A DNA stretch of 45,083 bases from Alphaproteobacteria bacterium (GCA_018336035.1 JAGXRD010000107.1:1-45083), one strand, 5' to 3'. Counted from the first letter of the stretch, positions 1 to 8,176 are shown. The notes: generated by a model from the sequence alone, not told the origin. Program-made: numbers and translations.

Positions 1-998
1 TGGAGGCCGGCCAGTATCGCGAAAGCCGGCCCGCCACGCCGGATCAGCTCGCGCGGTTCCACCGCGAAGACTATATCGCCGCCGTGCAGGCGGCCGAGCG
101 GACCCTGACCGTGAGCCCGGAAGACTCCGAGCGGTACAATCTTGGGCGCGGTGGCAATCCGGTCTACGCGACAATGTTCCGTCGTCCAGCCACTGGCGTC
201 GGCGGCAGCCTGATTGCCGCGCAGCACCTGCTGCAGGCTGGCGGCGGAATTATCTACAGCCCCGGTGGAGGCACGCATCACGGCCGTCCGGCGCAGGCCT
301 CCGGCTTCTGTTATTTCAACGATCCGGTGCTGGCGATCCTTGCCATGCTGGATGCCGGCCTGTCGCGTGTCGCCTATGTCGATTTGGATGTGCATCACGG
401 CGACGGCGTGGCGGATGCCTTTGCGGCTGACCCACGCGTGCTGGTCGTCTCGGTGCATGAGGCTGGCCGCTGGCCGCATTCGGGGCAACTCGATGACGAA
501 GGCGCCGGCAACCTGTTCAACCTGCCGGTCGCGCCGGGCATGGTCGATGATGAAATGATTGCGCTGATCGAAGATGCGATCGGTCCGCTGGTCGAGGGTT
601 TCAAGCCAGAGGCGATGGTGATCCAGTGCGGCGCAGATGCGCTGGCCGATGATCCGCTGGGCAAACAGACGCTCTCGAACGGCGCCTTGTGGCATGCGGT
701 CGCAGCGTTGAAACCACTGGCGCCGCGGCTGTTGGTGCTGGGCGGCGGCGGTTATAATCCGTGGTCGGTGGCGCGATGCTGGACCGGCATCTGGGCGGAG
801 CTGAACGGGCTGGAAAAGCCCGACCGGCTGCCGCCTGTGGCCGAGAGCCTGCTGCGGGAACTGAGCTGGAACCGCAGCGCCGGCCGCAACCCGCCGGAGC
901 ACTGGTTCGTCACGCTTGCCGATGCGCCGCGCCATGGGCCGGTGCGCGATGAGGTGCGCGATCTGGTGCGGCGCGTGAAAGAGAGGATGAGGGCGTGA
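1..998 (+). CDS. Histone deacetylase family protein (AcuC/acetylpolyamine amidohydrolase-like), 5' truncated
   Basis: Zn-dependent deacetylase of the arginase/HDAC fold. The frame is open to the left edge (codons start at base 3), so the N-terminus lies outside the window; an internal GTG at 84 is not a credible start because conserved family sequence (RFHREDYI) precedes it. Visible family landmarks are the GGGTHHG histidine pair, GFCYFND, the metal-binding VDLDVHHGDG segment, the QCGADALADDPLG aspartate loop and the GGGGYNPWSVARCW segment with the catalytic tyrosine. All catalytic elements look intact, so activity is expected. The substrate (acetyl-lysine, acetylpolyamine or a small amide) cannot be told. 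The stop overlaps the next gene's GTG start (GTGA), suggesting co-transcription with the DUF192 gene. Confidence 0.93.
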   Translation, partial: EAGQYRESRPATPDQLARFHREDYIAAVQAAERTLTVSPEDSERYNLGRGGNPVYATMFRRPATGVGGSLIAAQHLLQAGGGIIYSPGGGTHHGRPAQASGFCYFNDPVLAILAMLDAGLSRVAYVDLDVHHGDGVADAFAADPRVLVVSVHEAGRWPHSGQLDDEGAGNLFNLPVAPGMVDDEMIALIEDAIGPLVEGFKPEAMVIQCGADALADDPLGKQTLSNGALWHAVAALKPLAPRLLVLGGGGYNPWSVARCWTGIWAELNGLEKPDRLPPVAESLLRELSWNRSAGRNPPEHWFVTLADAPRHGPVRDEVRDLVRRVKERMRA

Positions 999-1489
999 AA
1001 CTCAGTCGGGTATGGGCCGTTCTATGCGGCATGGTTCTGTTGGTCACATTCGCCGTTGCCTCGTCGGTTGCTGCTCAGCCGCAGCCGCAGCCGACTCTGC
1101 CGCAGAGCGACCTGGTGATCCAGACCGCGAAGGGGCCGCAGCGTTTCCGTGTCGAGCTGGCGGATAACGACCAGTCGCGGTCGCGCGGCATGATGTTCCG
1201 TACCACGATGGCGCCGGAGGCCGGCATGCTGTTCGACTTCAAGCAGGAGCAGATGGCGTCCTTCTGGATGCGCAATACGCTGATCCCGCTGGACATGCTG
1301 TTCATCAAGGCTGACGGCACCATCCTGAACATCCACCAGCGGGCCATTCCGCGGGACGAGACCGGCATCAACTCGGCCGGGCCGGTCCGCGCCGTGCTGG
1401 AGGTCAATGGCGGCACGGCCTCCCGGCTGGGCATCAAGGCTGGCGACAAGGTTGAGCACGCCATTTTCGGTAACGCGCCATGGAAGTGA
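995..1489 (+). CDS. DUF192 family secreted protein
   Basis: 164 residues. An N-terminal hydrophobic stretch ending in AVASSVAAQ (about residues 1-28) is a likely Sec signal peptide, so the protein probably acts in the periplasm. The rest matches the DUF192 family: RSRGMMFRTTMAPEAGMLFDF, then FWMRNTLIPLDMLFI, and VLEVNGGTASRLGIKAGDKV near the C-terminus. The family has no settled biochemical role. The GTG start overlaps the preceding stop by four bases and is preceded by a purine-rich AGGATGAGGG, so it is probably translated by coupling with the deacetylase gene. Confidence 0.9.
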   Translation: MKLSRVWAVLCGMVLLVTFAVASSVAAQPQPQPTLPQSDLVIQTAKGPQRFRVELADNDQSRSRGMMFRTTMAPEAGMLFDFKQEQMASFWMRNTLIPLDMLFIKADGTILNIHQRAIPRDETGINSAGPVRAVLEVNGGTASRLGIKAGDKVEHAIFGNAPWK

Positions 1490-1604
1490 TTCAGGACCTG
1501 ATTCGGGTAATAAAGCCGGTTTCCGGGCCCAGTCAGGGCTTGGCGGGGGCTGGTCGTGGCCGGTCGCTTCATGCTAAAAGGCGGCCACTTTCCGCTATTT
1601 AGGG

Positions 1605-1681
1605 CGGGGTGTAGCTCAGTCTGGTAGAGCGCTTGCTTTGGGAGCAAGAAGTCGCTGGTTCGAATCCAGTCACCCCGACCA
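1605..1681 (+). tRNA. tRNA-Pro (anticodon TGG)
   Basis: A full cloverleaf can be drawn: acceptor CGGGGTG pairs with CACCCCG, D arm GCTC/GAGC, anticodon stem CTTGC/GCAAG around loop TTTGGGA (anticodon TGG), and T arm CTGG/CCAG with TTCGAAT. The 3' CCA is encoded. No terminator follows immediately; the NDUFS4 gene starts 54 bases downstream. Confidence 0.97.
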
Positions 1682-1735
1682 TAATAGCCCCAGAAGACCT
1701 ACCGACTGACCGACCGCAGACCCAGGATCAGGACG

Positions 1736-2032
1736 ATGACCAAGGCCCGCATTTATCAGCCGACCAAGACCGCGATGCAGTCCGGCAGGGCGCGGACCCA
1801 GCAATGGGTGCTGGAATACGACACCGCCGATAGCCGCTTTGTCGAACCCTTGATGGGCTGGACCGGTGCTGCCGGCACCCTCGGCCAGCTGACGCTGAAG
1901 TTCGACAGCAAGGAAGAGGCGGTGGCCTATGCCGACAGGAAGGGTATCGCCTACGAGATCGAAGAGCCGCATGAGCGCAAGCTGAACCGCCGCGCCTATG
2001 CCGATAACTTCGCGTATACCAGAATCCGCTGA
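1736..2032 (+). CDS. NADH dehydrogenase accessory subunit, NDUFS4 (ETC complex I 18 kDa) family
   Basis: 98 residues. It matches the ETC complex I conserved-region family found in mitochondria (NDUFS4) and alphaproteobacteria: MTKARIYQPTKTAMQSG at the N-terminus, then WVLEYD, PLMGWTG, LTLKFDSKEEAVAYA, and a C-terminal basic segment ending NFAYTRIR. It is a peripheral, non-catalytic subunit bound near the FMN and Fe-S arm of complex I on the cytoplasmic side, where it stabilises assembly. Full length for a bacterial member. It is a stand-alone gene between two tRNAs with a strong terminator 26 bases downstream. Its presence is a good marker of Alphaproteobacteria. Confidence 0.92.
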   Translation: MTKARIYQPTKTAMQSGRARTQQWVLEYDTADSRFVEPLMGWTGAAGTLGQLTLKFDSKEEAVAYADRKGIAYEIEEPHERKLNRRAYADNFAYTRIR

Positions 2033-2057
2033 TCAGTTTCCGGCGAGGTGCCCATAG

Positions 2058-2081
2058 CGGCCGGCCTCGCCGGCCGTTTTT
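2058..2081 (+). terminator. Rho-independent terminator after the NDUFS4 gene
   Basis: Eight-base-pair perfect GC stem CGGCCGGC / GCCGGCCG with a three-base loop (CTC), followed by TTTTT. It lies between the NDUFS4 stop and tRNA-Arg. Confidence 0.85.
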
Positions 2082-2103
2082 CGTTTGCAGTGTTTTCTTT
2101 TCA

Positions 2104-2180
2104 GTGCCCTTAGCTCAGTTGGATAGAGCAGCCGCCTTCTAAGCGGCAGGTCGCTGGTTCGAATCCAGCAGGGCACGCCA
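2104..2180 (+). tRNA. tRNA-Arg (anticodon TCT)
   Basis: Cloverleaf: acceptor GTGCCCT pairs with AGGGCAC, D arm GCTC/GAGC, anticodon stem GCCGC/GCGGC around loop CTTCTAA (anticodon TCT), T arm GCTGG/CCAGC, and an encoded 3' CCA after discriminator G. It reads AGA-type arginine codons, which are rare in this GC-rich window. Confidence 0.97.
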
Positions 2181-2270
2181 TCCCTCTCATTTTCATCTTC
2201 GCTCGTGTCTGCGCTGCGGTTGCGTGCGCACTCGTCATTGCGAAATACAAGTTTGACGCGAAAATTTTCG

Positions 2271-2315
2271 TTGACGTCTCCTGTACCGCTGCCGTAACTA
2301 CCATACAAGATATGG
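2271..2315 (+). promoter_or_regulatory. Candidate promoter and operator upstream of the GntR gene
   Basis: TTGACG at 2271-2276 and TAACTA at 2295-2300 are an imperfect -35/-10 pair with an 18-base spacer. Directly downstream, CCATA-CAAGA-TATGG (2301-2315) is a perfect 5-5-5 inverted repeat at the expected start of transcription, as for an autoregulatory GntR operator. A further palindrome, CGAAAATTTTCG, lies at 2259-2270. The assignment is inference from position and symmetry only. Confidence 0.4.
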
Positions 2316-2359
2316 AACATGGCCATTAGACGCCATGACGGGAGGAGCAGTCGGCGGCA

Positions 2360-3175
2360 ATGGGACGCAGCCAGCCAGTAACGCGCATAAGGCAGCGTCA
2401 GGGAGAACCTGTTGCGTTGCCGGCAGCGCGTCCGCAACAGATGCGGGCCAATGCGTCGCCAGGCGGCGCAACCGCCTCGGCCCAAGTGTATCAGCAACTG
2501 CGCGCCCAGATCATCGCGCTCGACATTCCGCCTGGCGCGGCACTGTCCGAGAATGATCTTGCCTCTGCTTTTGGCGTCAGCCGCACGCCCGTCCGCGAAG
2601 CCCTGTTGCGATTGGCGGATGAGGGGCTTGTCGAGATCGTGCCGAAATCCGGCACCACCGTCAGCCGCATTCCTTATGCTCAGCTCAGTGAGGCCATTGT
2701 CATCCGCAAGGCGCTGGAGGAGGTGGCGGTGCGTGAGGCCAGCCTGCGCGGCACCAAGAGTCAGTTCACCGGCCTGTGGGCACTGATTGAGCGCCAGCGT
2801 GAGGCGGCCAAGGCCGATGACCGCGATGCCTTCCATGCCGCTGACGAAGCGTTTCACGCTGCCATTGCCGAGGCCGCCGGCTATCCCGGCATCTGGCGGC
2901 TGGTCAACCAGGTGAAGGTGCAGGTCGACCGCATGCGGCATCTGACCTTGCCTGAAAGCGGCCGCATGCTGCGTGTGACCAAGGAACATGCCGCGGTGCT
3001 GACCGCCATGGAAAAACGCGACGGCGATAAGGCAATCGCTGCCATGCGCGGCCATCTGGATGGACTGGAGAACAGCCTGCCGGAAATCCGTCGCAGCAAA
3101 CCAGATTTCTTTGTCGATGAAGTGGGAGCGTTCGTATTGTCCGGCGTTGCCGGGCGAAAAACCAGAAGTGCGTGA
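2360..3175 (+). CDS. GntR family transcriptional regulator, FCD (FadR-type) subfamily
   Basis: 271 residues. An N-terminal low-complexity leader (about 1-40) precedes the winged helix (about 42-110) with the typical LSENDLASAFGVSRTPVREA recognition segment and the wing LVEIVPKSGTTV. The C-terminal all-helical FCD ligand domain (about 115-250) shows the usual Asp and three His positions (DEAFH, KEHAAV, RGHLDG) that bind a metal and, in characterised members, a carboxylate ligand. It sits immediately upstream of a TRAP binding-protein gene (23 bases to its ATG), so it most likely senses the transported acid or a breakdown product and controls the TRAP/dehydratase locus. ATG at 2360 follows GGAGG at 2341-2345, a rather long spacing; a later start inside the leader is possible. 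Confidence 0.9.
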   Translation: MGRSQPVTRIRQRQGEPVALPAARPQQMRANASPGGATASAQVYQQLRAQIIALDIPPGAALSENDLASAFGVSRTPVREALLRLADEGLVEIVPKSGTTVSRIPYAQLSEAIVIRKALEEVAVREASLRGTKSQFTGLWALIERQREAAKADDRDAFHAADEAFHAAIAEAAGYPGIWRLVNQVKVQVDRMRHLTLPESGRMLRVTKEHAAVLTAMEKRDGDKAIAAMRGHLDGLENSLPEIRRSKPDFFVDEVGAFVLSGVAGRKTRSA

Positions 3176-3198
3176 CAATCAAAACTAGGGAGAGAAAC

Positions 3199-4173
3199 AT
3201 GAAAAAGATGATGACAGGTTTGGCTGTGGCAGCGGTGTTTGCGGTCGCTGGTCCGGCAGTGGCGCAGACCAAGCTGAAATGGGCGCATGTCTACGAAACG
3301 CCTGAACCTTATCACACCGAGGCCGTCTGGGCCGCCGGCGAGATCGCCAAGCTCACCAACAACAAGTATCAGATCGACGTGTTTCCGGCGTCGCAGCTCG
3401 GCAACGAAAACCAGATCAACGAAGGCCTCGGGCTTGGCACTGTCGATATGATCTATACCGGCGTGGCTTTCGCCGGCTCGATCCACAAGCCGATTGCCAT
3501 CACCAATGCGCCGTTCATCCTGCGTGATTTCGATCACTGGAAGGCCTATCGCGATTCCAAACTGTTCCGCGATATCGCCGCCGGCTATGAGCAGAAGACC
3601 AAGCATAAGGTGGTTACACTGACCTATTACGGCCAGCGACATGTCACCGCCAACAAGGCGATCAACAAGCCGGAAGACATGAAGGGCATGAAGCTGCGTG
3701 TGCCGCCGGCGCCGCTGTTTCTGATGTTCACCAAGTCGGTCGGCGCCAATGCCACGCCGATTGCCTTCGCCGAAGTGTATCTGGCGCTGCAGCAGGGCAC
3801 GGTGGACGGGCAGGAGAATCCGCTGCCGACCATCATGGCCAAGAAGTTTTATGAAGTGCAGAGCCACATCATGCTGACCGGCCATATCACCGAGTCTCTG
3901 CTCAGCATCGTCGGCAGCCATGTCTGGGCGAAGCTGAACGATGCTGAAAAGAAAATCTTCGACGAAACTCTCCGCGCGGCGGCGGTACGAGCTTCGGACA
4001 AGATCCGCGCCTCGGAACTGAGCCTGGCGGATGAGTTCAAGAAGCTCAACAAGACCGTGGTGACACCGGATCGTGAGGCCTTCCGCAAGGCCGCGATGCC
4101 GTTGCATAACGATGCTTCGGCCGGCGCTGGCTGGAGCAAGGCCGAATACGACGCATTGCAGGCGCTGAAGTAA
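3199..4173 (+). CDS. dctP: TRAP transporter solute-binding protein, DctP family
   Basis: 324 residues. Start chosen at ATG 3199, preceded by AGGGAGA at 3188-3194; an upstream in-frame GTG at 3172 overlaps the regulator and would spoil the signal peptide. Residues 1-24 (MKKMMTGLAVAAVFAVAGPAVAQ) form a Sec signal peptide. The mature protein has DctP family traits: SQLGNENQINEGLGLGTVDM, LRVPPAPLF, and the APIAFAEVY-like loop and QQGTVDGQENP, where the conserved Arg-Val-Pro strand contacts the substrate carboxylate. It is a periplasmic receptor delivering an organic acid to DctQM, encoded about 1.2 kb downstream. Likely in one transcript with the GntR gene. The substrate is probably a sugar acid or related hydroxy-acid, inferred from the neighbouring dehydratase. 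Confidence 0.93.
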   Translation: MKKMMTGLAVAAVFAVAGPAVAQTKLKWAHVYETPEPYHTEAVWAAGEIAKLTNNKYQIDVFPASQLGNENQINEGLGLGTVDMIYTGVAFAGSIHKPIAITNAPFILRDFDHWKAYRDSKLFRDIAAGYEQKTKHKVVTLTYYGQRHVTANKAINKPEDMKGMKLRVPPAPLFLMFTKSVGANATPIAFAEVYLALQQGTVDGQENPLPTIMAKKFYEVQSHIMLTGHITESLLSIVGSHVWAKLNDAEKKIFDETLRAAAVRASDKIRASELSLADEFKKLNKTVVTPDREAFRKAAMPLHNDASAGAGWSKAEYDALQALK

Positions 4174-4181
4174 GTCGGGTT

Positions 4182-4211
4182 GCCGGCGGCCCATACGGAT
4201 GGGCCGCCGGC
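4182..4211. terminator. Bidirectional hairpin between convergent dctP and dehydratase genes
   Basis: Perfect 12-base-pair stem GCCGGCGGCCCA / TGGGCCGCCGGC with a six-base loop. It starts nine bases after the dctP stop and ends six bases before the stop of the opposing gene. T-tracts are weak on both strands, but the position and strength suggest it ends both transcripts. Confidence 0.7.
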
Positions 4212-4216
4212 GTATT

Positions 4217-5323
4217 TCAGGTGACGACGATTGGTGTGAAGGCCTGTCGTTTGGTGATGGCGTCCCAGTTCCAGTCAATGCCGAGACCGGGTGCCATCGG
4301 CGCCACGGCCTTGCCGTCGGCGATCTCGAGCCGGCTGAGCGTGACATCGTCGAGTTGCGGAATCCATTCTACCCAGGCGGCATTTGGTACGGCAGCGCAG
4401 AGTGAAACGTGAAGTTCCATCAGGAAATGCGGGCAGATCGGTGTGTTGAAGGTCTCGGCCAGGTGGGCGACCTTCAGCCATGGCGTGATGCCGCCGATGC
4501 GTGCCACATCGGCCTGCACGATGCTGCAGCCGCGCTGCTGCAGATACTCCCGGAAATGACTGGGATGATAAATCGACTCCCCCACCGCGATGGGCAAGGT
4601 CGTGGCGCTGCAAAGCCGCCTGTGGCCATCCAGATCCTCGGCCGGCAGGGGTTCCTCGAACCAGGCGAGATCGAAAGCCTCGAACTGGCGTGCCCGACGG
4701 ATCGCTTCGGCGGCGGTGAAAGCCTGATTGGCATCGGTCATGATCTCGAAGGCCGGACCGACGGCCTGACGCACGGCGCCGAGCCGCGCCACGTCTTCCG
4801 CCACATGAGGGCGACCGACCTTGATCTTGGCGCCGCGGAAACCGGCGTCACGTGCCTTCAGCGTGTCATCCACCAAAGCTGCCGGCTCGATATGCAGCCA
4901 GCCGCCCTCGGTGGTGTAGACCGGCACGGCCGGCTGGGCGCCGCCGGCCTCCTGCCAGAGCGGACGTCTGGCTGCGAGGCAACGCAAATCCCACAGGGCG
5001 GTATCGATGGCAGCCAGCGCCAGGCTGGTGATCGCGCCCACCGCGGTGGCATGCGTAGCAAAGAACAAATCCTTCCAGATCATCTCGATCAGCGCCGGGT
5101 CGCGGCCGATCAGACGCGGCGCAAGATGATCGCGCAGCAGCGCCACCACGGACGAGCCGCCGGTGCCGATTGTATAAGTGTACCCGGTGCCGACGATTCC
5201 GTCGGAGGTGGTGATGCGCACCATCGGCGTTTCCTGCGTGACGAAAGACTGGATCGCGTCGGTTCGTTTCACTTTCGGCGGCAGATCGACCTGTCCCACC
5301 TCCACGCGGACAATTTTCGCCAT
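4217..5323 (-). CDS. Mandelate racemase/muconate lactonizing enzyme family protein (probable acid-sugar dehydratase)
   Basis: 368 residues. Start at ATG 5323, preceded on the minus strand by AGGGAGGA; a longer open frame to 5419 lacks family sequence. Enolase-superfamily fold: N-terminal capping domain (about 1-125) and a modified TIM barrel. Mandelate-racemase-subgroup catalytic residues are visible: KIK (K166, K168), the metal ligands D197 (with N199), E223 and E249, the D272-H299 dyad (QADVARIGG and CPHF) and E303 in MELH. This pattern suits proton abstraction alpha to a carboxylate, usually sugar-acid dehydration, but the substrate cannot be read. The gene is reversed relative to the surrounding TRAP genes and shares a 68-base divergent promoter with dctQ. 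Confidence 0.88.
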   Translation of the reverse strand: MAKIVRVEVGQVDLPPKVKRTDAIQSFVTQETPMVRITTSDGIVGTGYTYTIGTGGSSVVALLRDHLAPRLIGRDPALIEMIWKDLFFATHATAVGAITSLALAAIDTALWDLRCLAARRPLWQEAGGAQPAVPVYTTEGGWLHIEPAALVDDTLKARDAGFRGAKIKVGRPHVAEDVARLGAVRQAVGPAFEIMTDANQAFTAAEAIRRARQFEAFDLAWFEEPLPAEDLDGHRRLCSATTLPIAVGESIYHPSHFREYLQQRGCSIVQADVARIGGITPWLKVAHLAETFNTPICPHFLMELHVSLCAAVPNAAWVEWIPQLDDVTLSRLEIADGKAVAPMAPGLGIDWNWDAITKRQAFTPIVVT

Positions 5324-5346
5324 AGAAACATCCTCCCTGATTTTTA

Positions 5347-5366
5347 CTTGGCCACAGAATGCCAAG
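5347..5366. promoter_or_regulatory. Inverted repeat in the divergent dehydratase/dctQ promoter region
   Basis: CTTGGC - 8 bases - GCCAAG, a perfect 6-8-6 inverted repeat in the 68-base space between the divergent starts at 5323 and 5392. The location suits an operator acting on both directions, with the local GntR protein as the obvious candidate. It is not the same sequence as the repeat at 2301-2315, so regulator identity is open. Confidence 0.45.
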
Positions 5367-5391
5367 GCTTTCGACATAAGGAAATGAGGAA

Positions 5392-5940
5392 ATGACCGAC
5401 CTGAAAACTGACAACACACCGCACCTGATCAGCACGGTCGATCCTGAGGTCAAGATCGAACATCATGTGGAGGACTGGCTGTCCTTCGGCATTTTCTGGG
5501 CATTGGCAGGAGTAGTGTTTCTGCAGTTCTTTACCCGTTACGTGCTGAACGATTCCGTGGCATGGACCGAAGAGATTGCACGCTATCTGTTGATCTGGGT
5601 CACCTTCATCGGTGCCGCCATCTCATTCCGCCGGGGCACCCATATCAGCGTCGAGATGCTGCAGCATTTCATGCCGGAAAAGTTGGTTCGGCCACTGCGC
5701 TTTTTTATCGATGTGATGACGGTAGGATTCGTGGCGCTGCTTTGCTGGTTCTCGATCGCCATTACCGAACGCATGCACATTCAGACCATGACGGTGATCG
5801 AATGGCCGATGAGCATTGTCTATGCCGGGGTCGGGCTCGGGTGTTTCCTGATGCTCTACAGGGCTGCGCAGGTTTTCATCGCCAACGCCAGGCGCCGCTG
5901 GGCGGAAGACCCCGCGAAGCAAGCACTGATCATTGATTGA
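5392..5940 (+). CDS. dctQ: TRAP transporter small permease, DctQ family
   Basis: 182 residues. Four hydrophobic segments at about 33-53, 66-84, 108-128 and 142-164 match the four-helix DctQ topology. The conserved DctQ features RYVLNDSVAWTEEIARYLLIWVTFIGAA and RRGTHISVEML are present. It is the small inner-membrane subunit that pairs with DctM in sodium-driven, binding-protein-dependent uptake. ATG 5392 follows AAGGAAATGAGGA. DctM begins 12 bases after its stop, so the two are co-translated from one message. Confidence 0.92.
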   Translation: MTDLKTDNTPHLISTVDPEVKIEHHVEDWLSFGIFWALAGVVFLQFFTRYVLNDSVAWTEEIARYLLIWVTFIGAAISFRRGTHISVEMLQHFMPEKLVRPLRFFIDVMTVGFVALLCWFSIAITERMHIQTMTVIEWPMSIVYAGVGLGCFLMLYRAAQVFIANARRRWAEDPAKQALIID

Positions 5941-5952
5941 GGGTATTCCATT

Positions 5953-7227
5953 ATGGCTCTTCTTCTTGCCGTTTTCTTTGCCACATTGCTCGCGGGTCTG
6001 CCGATCTTCATCGCACTGGCCGGCTCCTCGCTGGTCTACACCCATTTCTCCACGATGATTCCGGATTTCGTGGTGCTGCATCGTATTGCCGGTGGCGTTG
6101 ATTCCTTCCCGCTGATTGCCGTGCCATTCTTCATCCTGGCCGGCAACCTGATGAACACGGCGGGCATCACCAACCGAATCTACGATTTCGCCACTGCCGC
6201 AGTGGGCTGGATGCATGGCGGTCTGGGCCATGTGAATGTAGTCGGGTCGGTGATCTTCGCCGGCATGTCGGGGACGGCGGTGGCTGATGCCGGCGGTCTC
6301 GGCACCATCGAGATCAAGGCGATGCGCGATCACGGTTATCCCGATGATTTCGCCGTCGGTATCACCGCGGCATCCTCCACCATCGGGCCGATCATCCCGC
6401 CATCGCTGCCGATGGTGATCTTCGGCGTGATGGCGAATGTCTCGATTGGCCAGTTGTTCGCTGCCGGATTTTTGCCCGGCCTGCTGATGGCTGCCTGCAT
6501 GATGGTTTATGTCGCCTGGTATGCCTGGAAGCACAAGATCGGCGCCGATCAGCGCTTCTACTGGTCCGTGCTGGGGCGCACCTTGATCGGCGCCATTCCT
6601 GCGTTGCTGACGCCGGCGATCATCATCGGTGGCATGGCAACCGGTGCTTTTACGCCGACGGAAGCCGCTATCGCGGCCTGCGCCTGGGCATTGATCCTCG
6701 GTACGCTGCTGTACAAGTCGCTGAACTGGAAGCAGTTCTATCGCATTTCAATGGAGACTATAGAAACCACCGCCAGTGTGCTGATTATTGTCGGTGCAGC
6801 TTCGCTGTTCGGCTGGGTGCTGACCACGACGCGCGTCACTGAGCAGGTGACTGAGGCGCTGCTCTCGATCACTTCCGATCCGCTGCTGCTGCTGCTGCTT
6901 ATCAATGTGATCCTGCTGGTGGTCGGCTGCTTCATGGAAACGATCGCGGCGATCTCGATCCTGGTACCGGTGCTGATGCCGGCGGTGACCAAGGCCGGCA
7001 TCGATCCGGTGCAGTTCGGCGTTATCATGGTGCTGAACCTGATGATCGGCCTGCTGACACCGCCGGTTGGGATGGTGCTGTTTGTATTGTCCAGGGTGGC
7101 CAAGATGTCATTCGATGCCACCGTGAAAGCCGTGATCCCGTTCCTGGTGCCGCTGCTATTTGTGCTGGTCCTGATTTCGGCTTTCCCGCCGCTGACGCTC
7201 TATCTGCCAACGCTGTGGTATCGCTGA
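5953..7227 (+). CDS. dctM: TRAP transporter large permease, DctM family
   Basis: 424 residues with about 12-13 hydrophobic segments across the whole length, typical of the DctM/SiaM sodium-coupled transport subunit. Family hallmarks include FPLIAVPFFILAGNLMN (about 51-67), the GMSGTAVADAGGLG helical hairpin, ITAASSTIGPIIPPSLPMV, and the C-terminal GLLTPPVGMVLFV hairpin. Together with DctP and DctQ it forms a complete tripartite uptake system. ATG 5953 is preceded by GAGGG. It is the last TRAP gene; the SDR gene follows after 193 bases. Confidence 0.94.
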   Translation: MALLLAVFFATLLAGLPIFIALAGSSLVYTHFSTMIPDFVVLHRIAGGVDSFPLIAVPFFILAGNLMNTAGITNRIYDFATAAVGWMHGGLGHVNVVGSVIFAGMSGTAVADAGGLGTIEIKAMRDHGYPDDFAVGITAASSTIGPIIPPSLPMVIFGVMANVSIGQLFAAGFLPGLLMAACMMVYVAWYAWKHKIGADQRFYWSVLGRTLIGAIPALLTPAIIIGGMATGAFTPTEAAIAACAWALILGTLLYKSLNWKQFYRISMETIETTASVLIIVGAASLFGWVLTTTRVTEQVTEALLSITSDPLLLLLLINVILLVVGCFMETIAAISILVPVLMPAVTKAGIDPVQFGVIMVLNLMIGLLTPPVGMVLFVLSRVAKMSFDATVKAVIPFLVPLLFVLVLISAFPPLTLYLPTLWYR

Positions 7228-7420
7228 CCGTGTGCCGCCTAATGTTCCCATAATGTTCCGAGTTGGGTCACAGCCAGTCGGACTCTTTCGCCCTGTCCGG
7301 CTGGCGGCCCTGAAATCAATCGATTAGACGTTCTGGCAGTTCATCATCCGGTTGCCGGCGCTTTTCCGCGGCCGGCAGTTGGTTATTGTAGGTATACATA
7401 AAATTGGAGGATCCCCAGCA
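7228..7420 (+). other. Intergenic region between dctM and SDR gene
   Basis: It contains a short direct repeat (AATGTTCC twice, around 7240-7260) and a hairpin with 11-base-pair arms, 7273-7283 and 7295-7305 (one G-T pair, 11-base loop, no T-run), which may stabilise or end the dctM message. The stretch before 7421 holds the SDR ribosome binding site TTGGAGG (7404-7410). No small gene is evident. Confidence 0.5.
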
Positions 7421-8176
7421 ATGACATCGGCAAAGGTCGCCCTGGTTACTGGCGCAGGCACAGGTATCGGCAAGGCATCAGCAATTGCGCTGGCCAAGGC
7501 TGGGTACAACGTCGTGTTGGCAGGTCGTCGCCTGGAAGCGCTAGATGCCACTGCGCGTGAAGCCGAAGTGCATGGCGTGCGAGCGGTGGCCGTGGCCACC
7601 GACGTGGGCGATCATGCGCAGGTGAAAGCACTGTTCGCCAAGACCAAGCAGGCCTTCGGCCGCCTGGACGTGCTGTTTAACAACGCCGGTATGGGCACGC
7701 CGGCCATGCCGCTGGAAGACCTGTCCTACGAGCAGTGGAAGGCGGTGGTCGACGTCAATCTGACCGGTCCATTCCTCTGTACCCAGGAAGCCTTCCGGAT
7801 CATGAAGGACCAGACCCCGCGCGGCGGCCGCATCATTAACAATGGCTCGATTTCGGCTTATGCGCCGCGTCCTTTCTCGTCGCCCTATACCTCGACCAAG
7901 CATGCGATCAGCGGCCTGACCAAGGCCAGCTCGCTGGATGGCCGGGCCTATGACATCGCCGTCGGCCAGATCGACATCGGCAATGCCGCCACGGATATGA
8001 CCGAGCGCATGAAAAACGGCGTGCCGCAACCCGATGGTTCAGTTCGGGTTGAACCACGTATGGACGTCCAGCACGTCGCCAATGCCGTGGTCCATATGGC
8101 CAGCCTGCCGCTCGACGCCAACGTGCTGTTCATGACCGTGATGGCCACCAAGATGCCCTTTGTCGGCCGCGGTTGA
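7421..8176 (+). CDS. SDR family NAD(P)-dependent oxidoreductase
   Basis: 251 residues. Start at ATG 7421 after TTGGAGG; an upstream in-frame ATG at 7352 lacks a good site and adds non-family sequence. Classical short-chain dehydrogenase: TGAGTGIG cofactor loop (about 9-16), NNAG (about 88-91), the catalytic serine in NNGSIS and the YTSTK Tyr/Lys pair. A GRRLE segment after beta-2 hints at NADP preference, which is an inference. It lies downstream of the TRAP/dehydratase genes and could reduce or oxidise a pathway intermediate, but its 193-base separation leaves that unproven. Confidence 0.9.
   Translation: MTSAKVALVTGAGTGIGKASAIALAKAGYNVVLAGRRLEALDATAREAEVHGVRAVAVATDVGDHAQVKALFAKTKQAFGRLDVLFNNAGMGTPAMPLEDLSYEQWKAVVDVNLTGPFLCTQEAFRIMKDQTPRGGRIINNGSISAYAPRPFSSPYTSTKHAISGLTKASSLDGRAYDIAVGQIDIGNAATDMTERMKNGVPQPDGSVRVEPRMDVQHVANAVVHMASLPLDANVLFMTVMATKMPFVGRG

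Noticed and set aside
1647-2169. 19-base identical stretch (GTCGCTGGTTCGAATCCAG) present twice
   Set aside because: It is the T-arm region shared by the two tRNA genes, not an attachment-site repeat; no integrase is nearby.
2881-4347. 488-codon minus-strand open frame opposite the GntR and dctP genes
   Set aside because: It is a shadow frame crossing two verified genes and their spacer, with no recognisable protein features or ribosome binding site.
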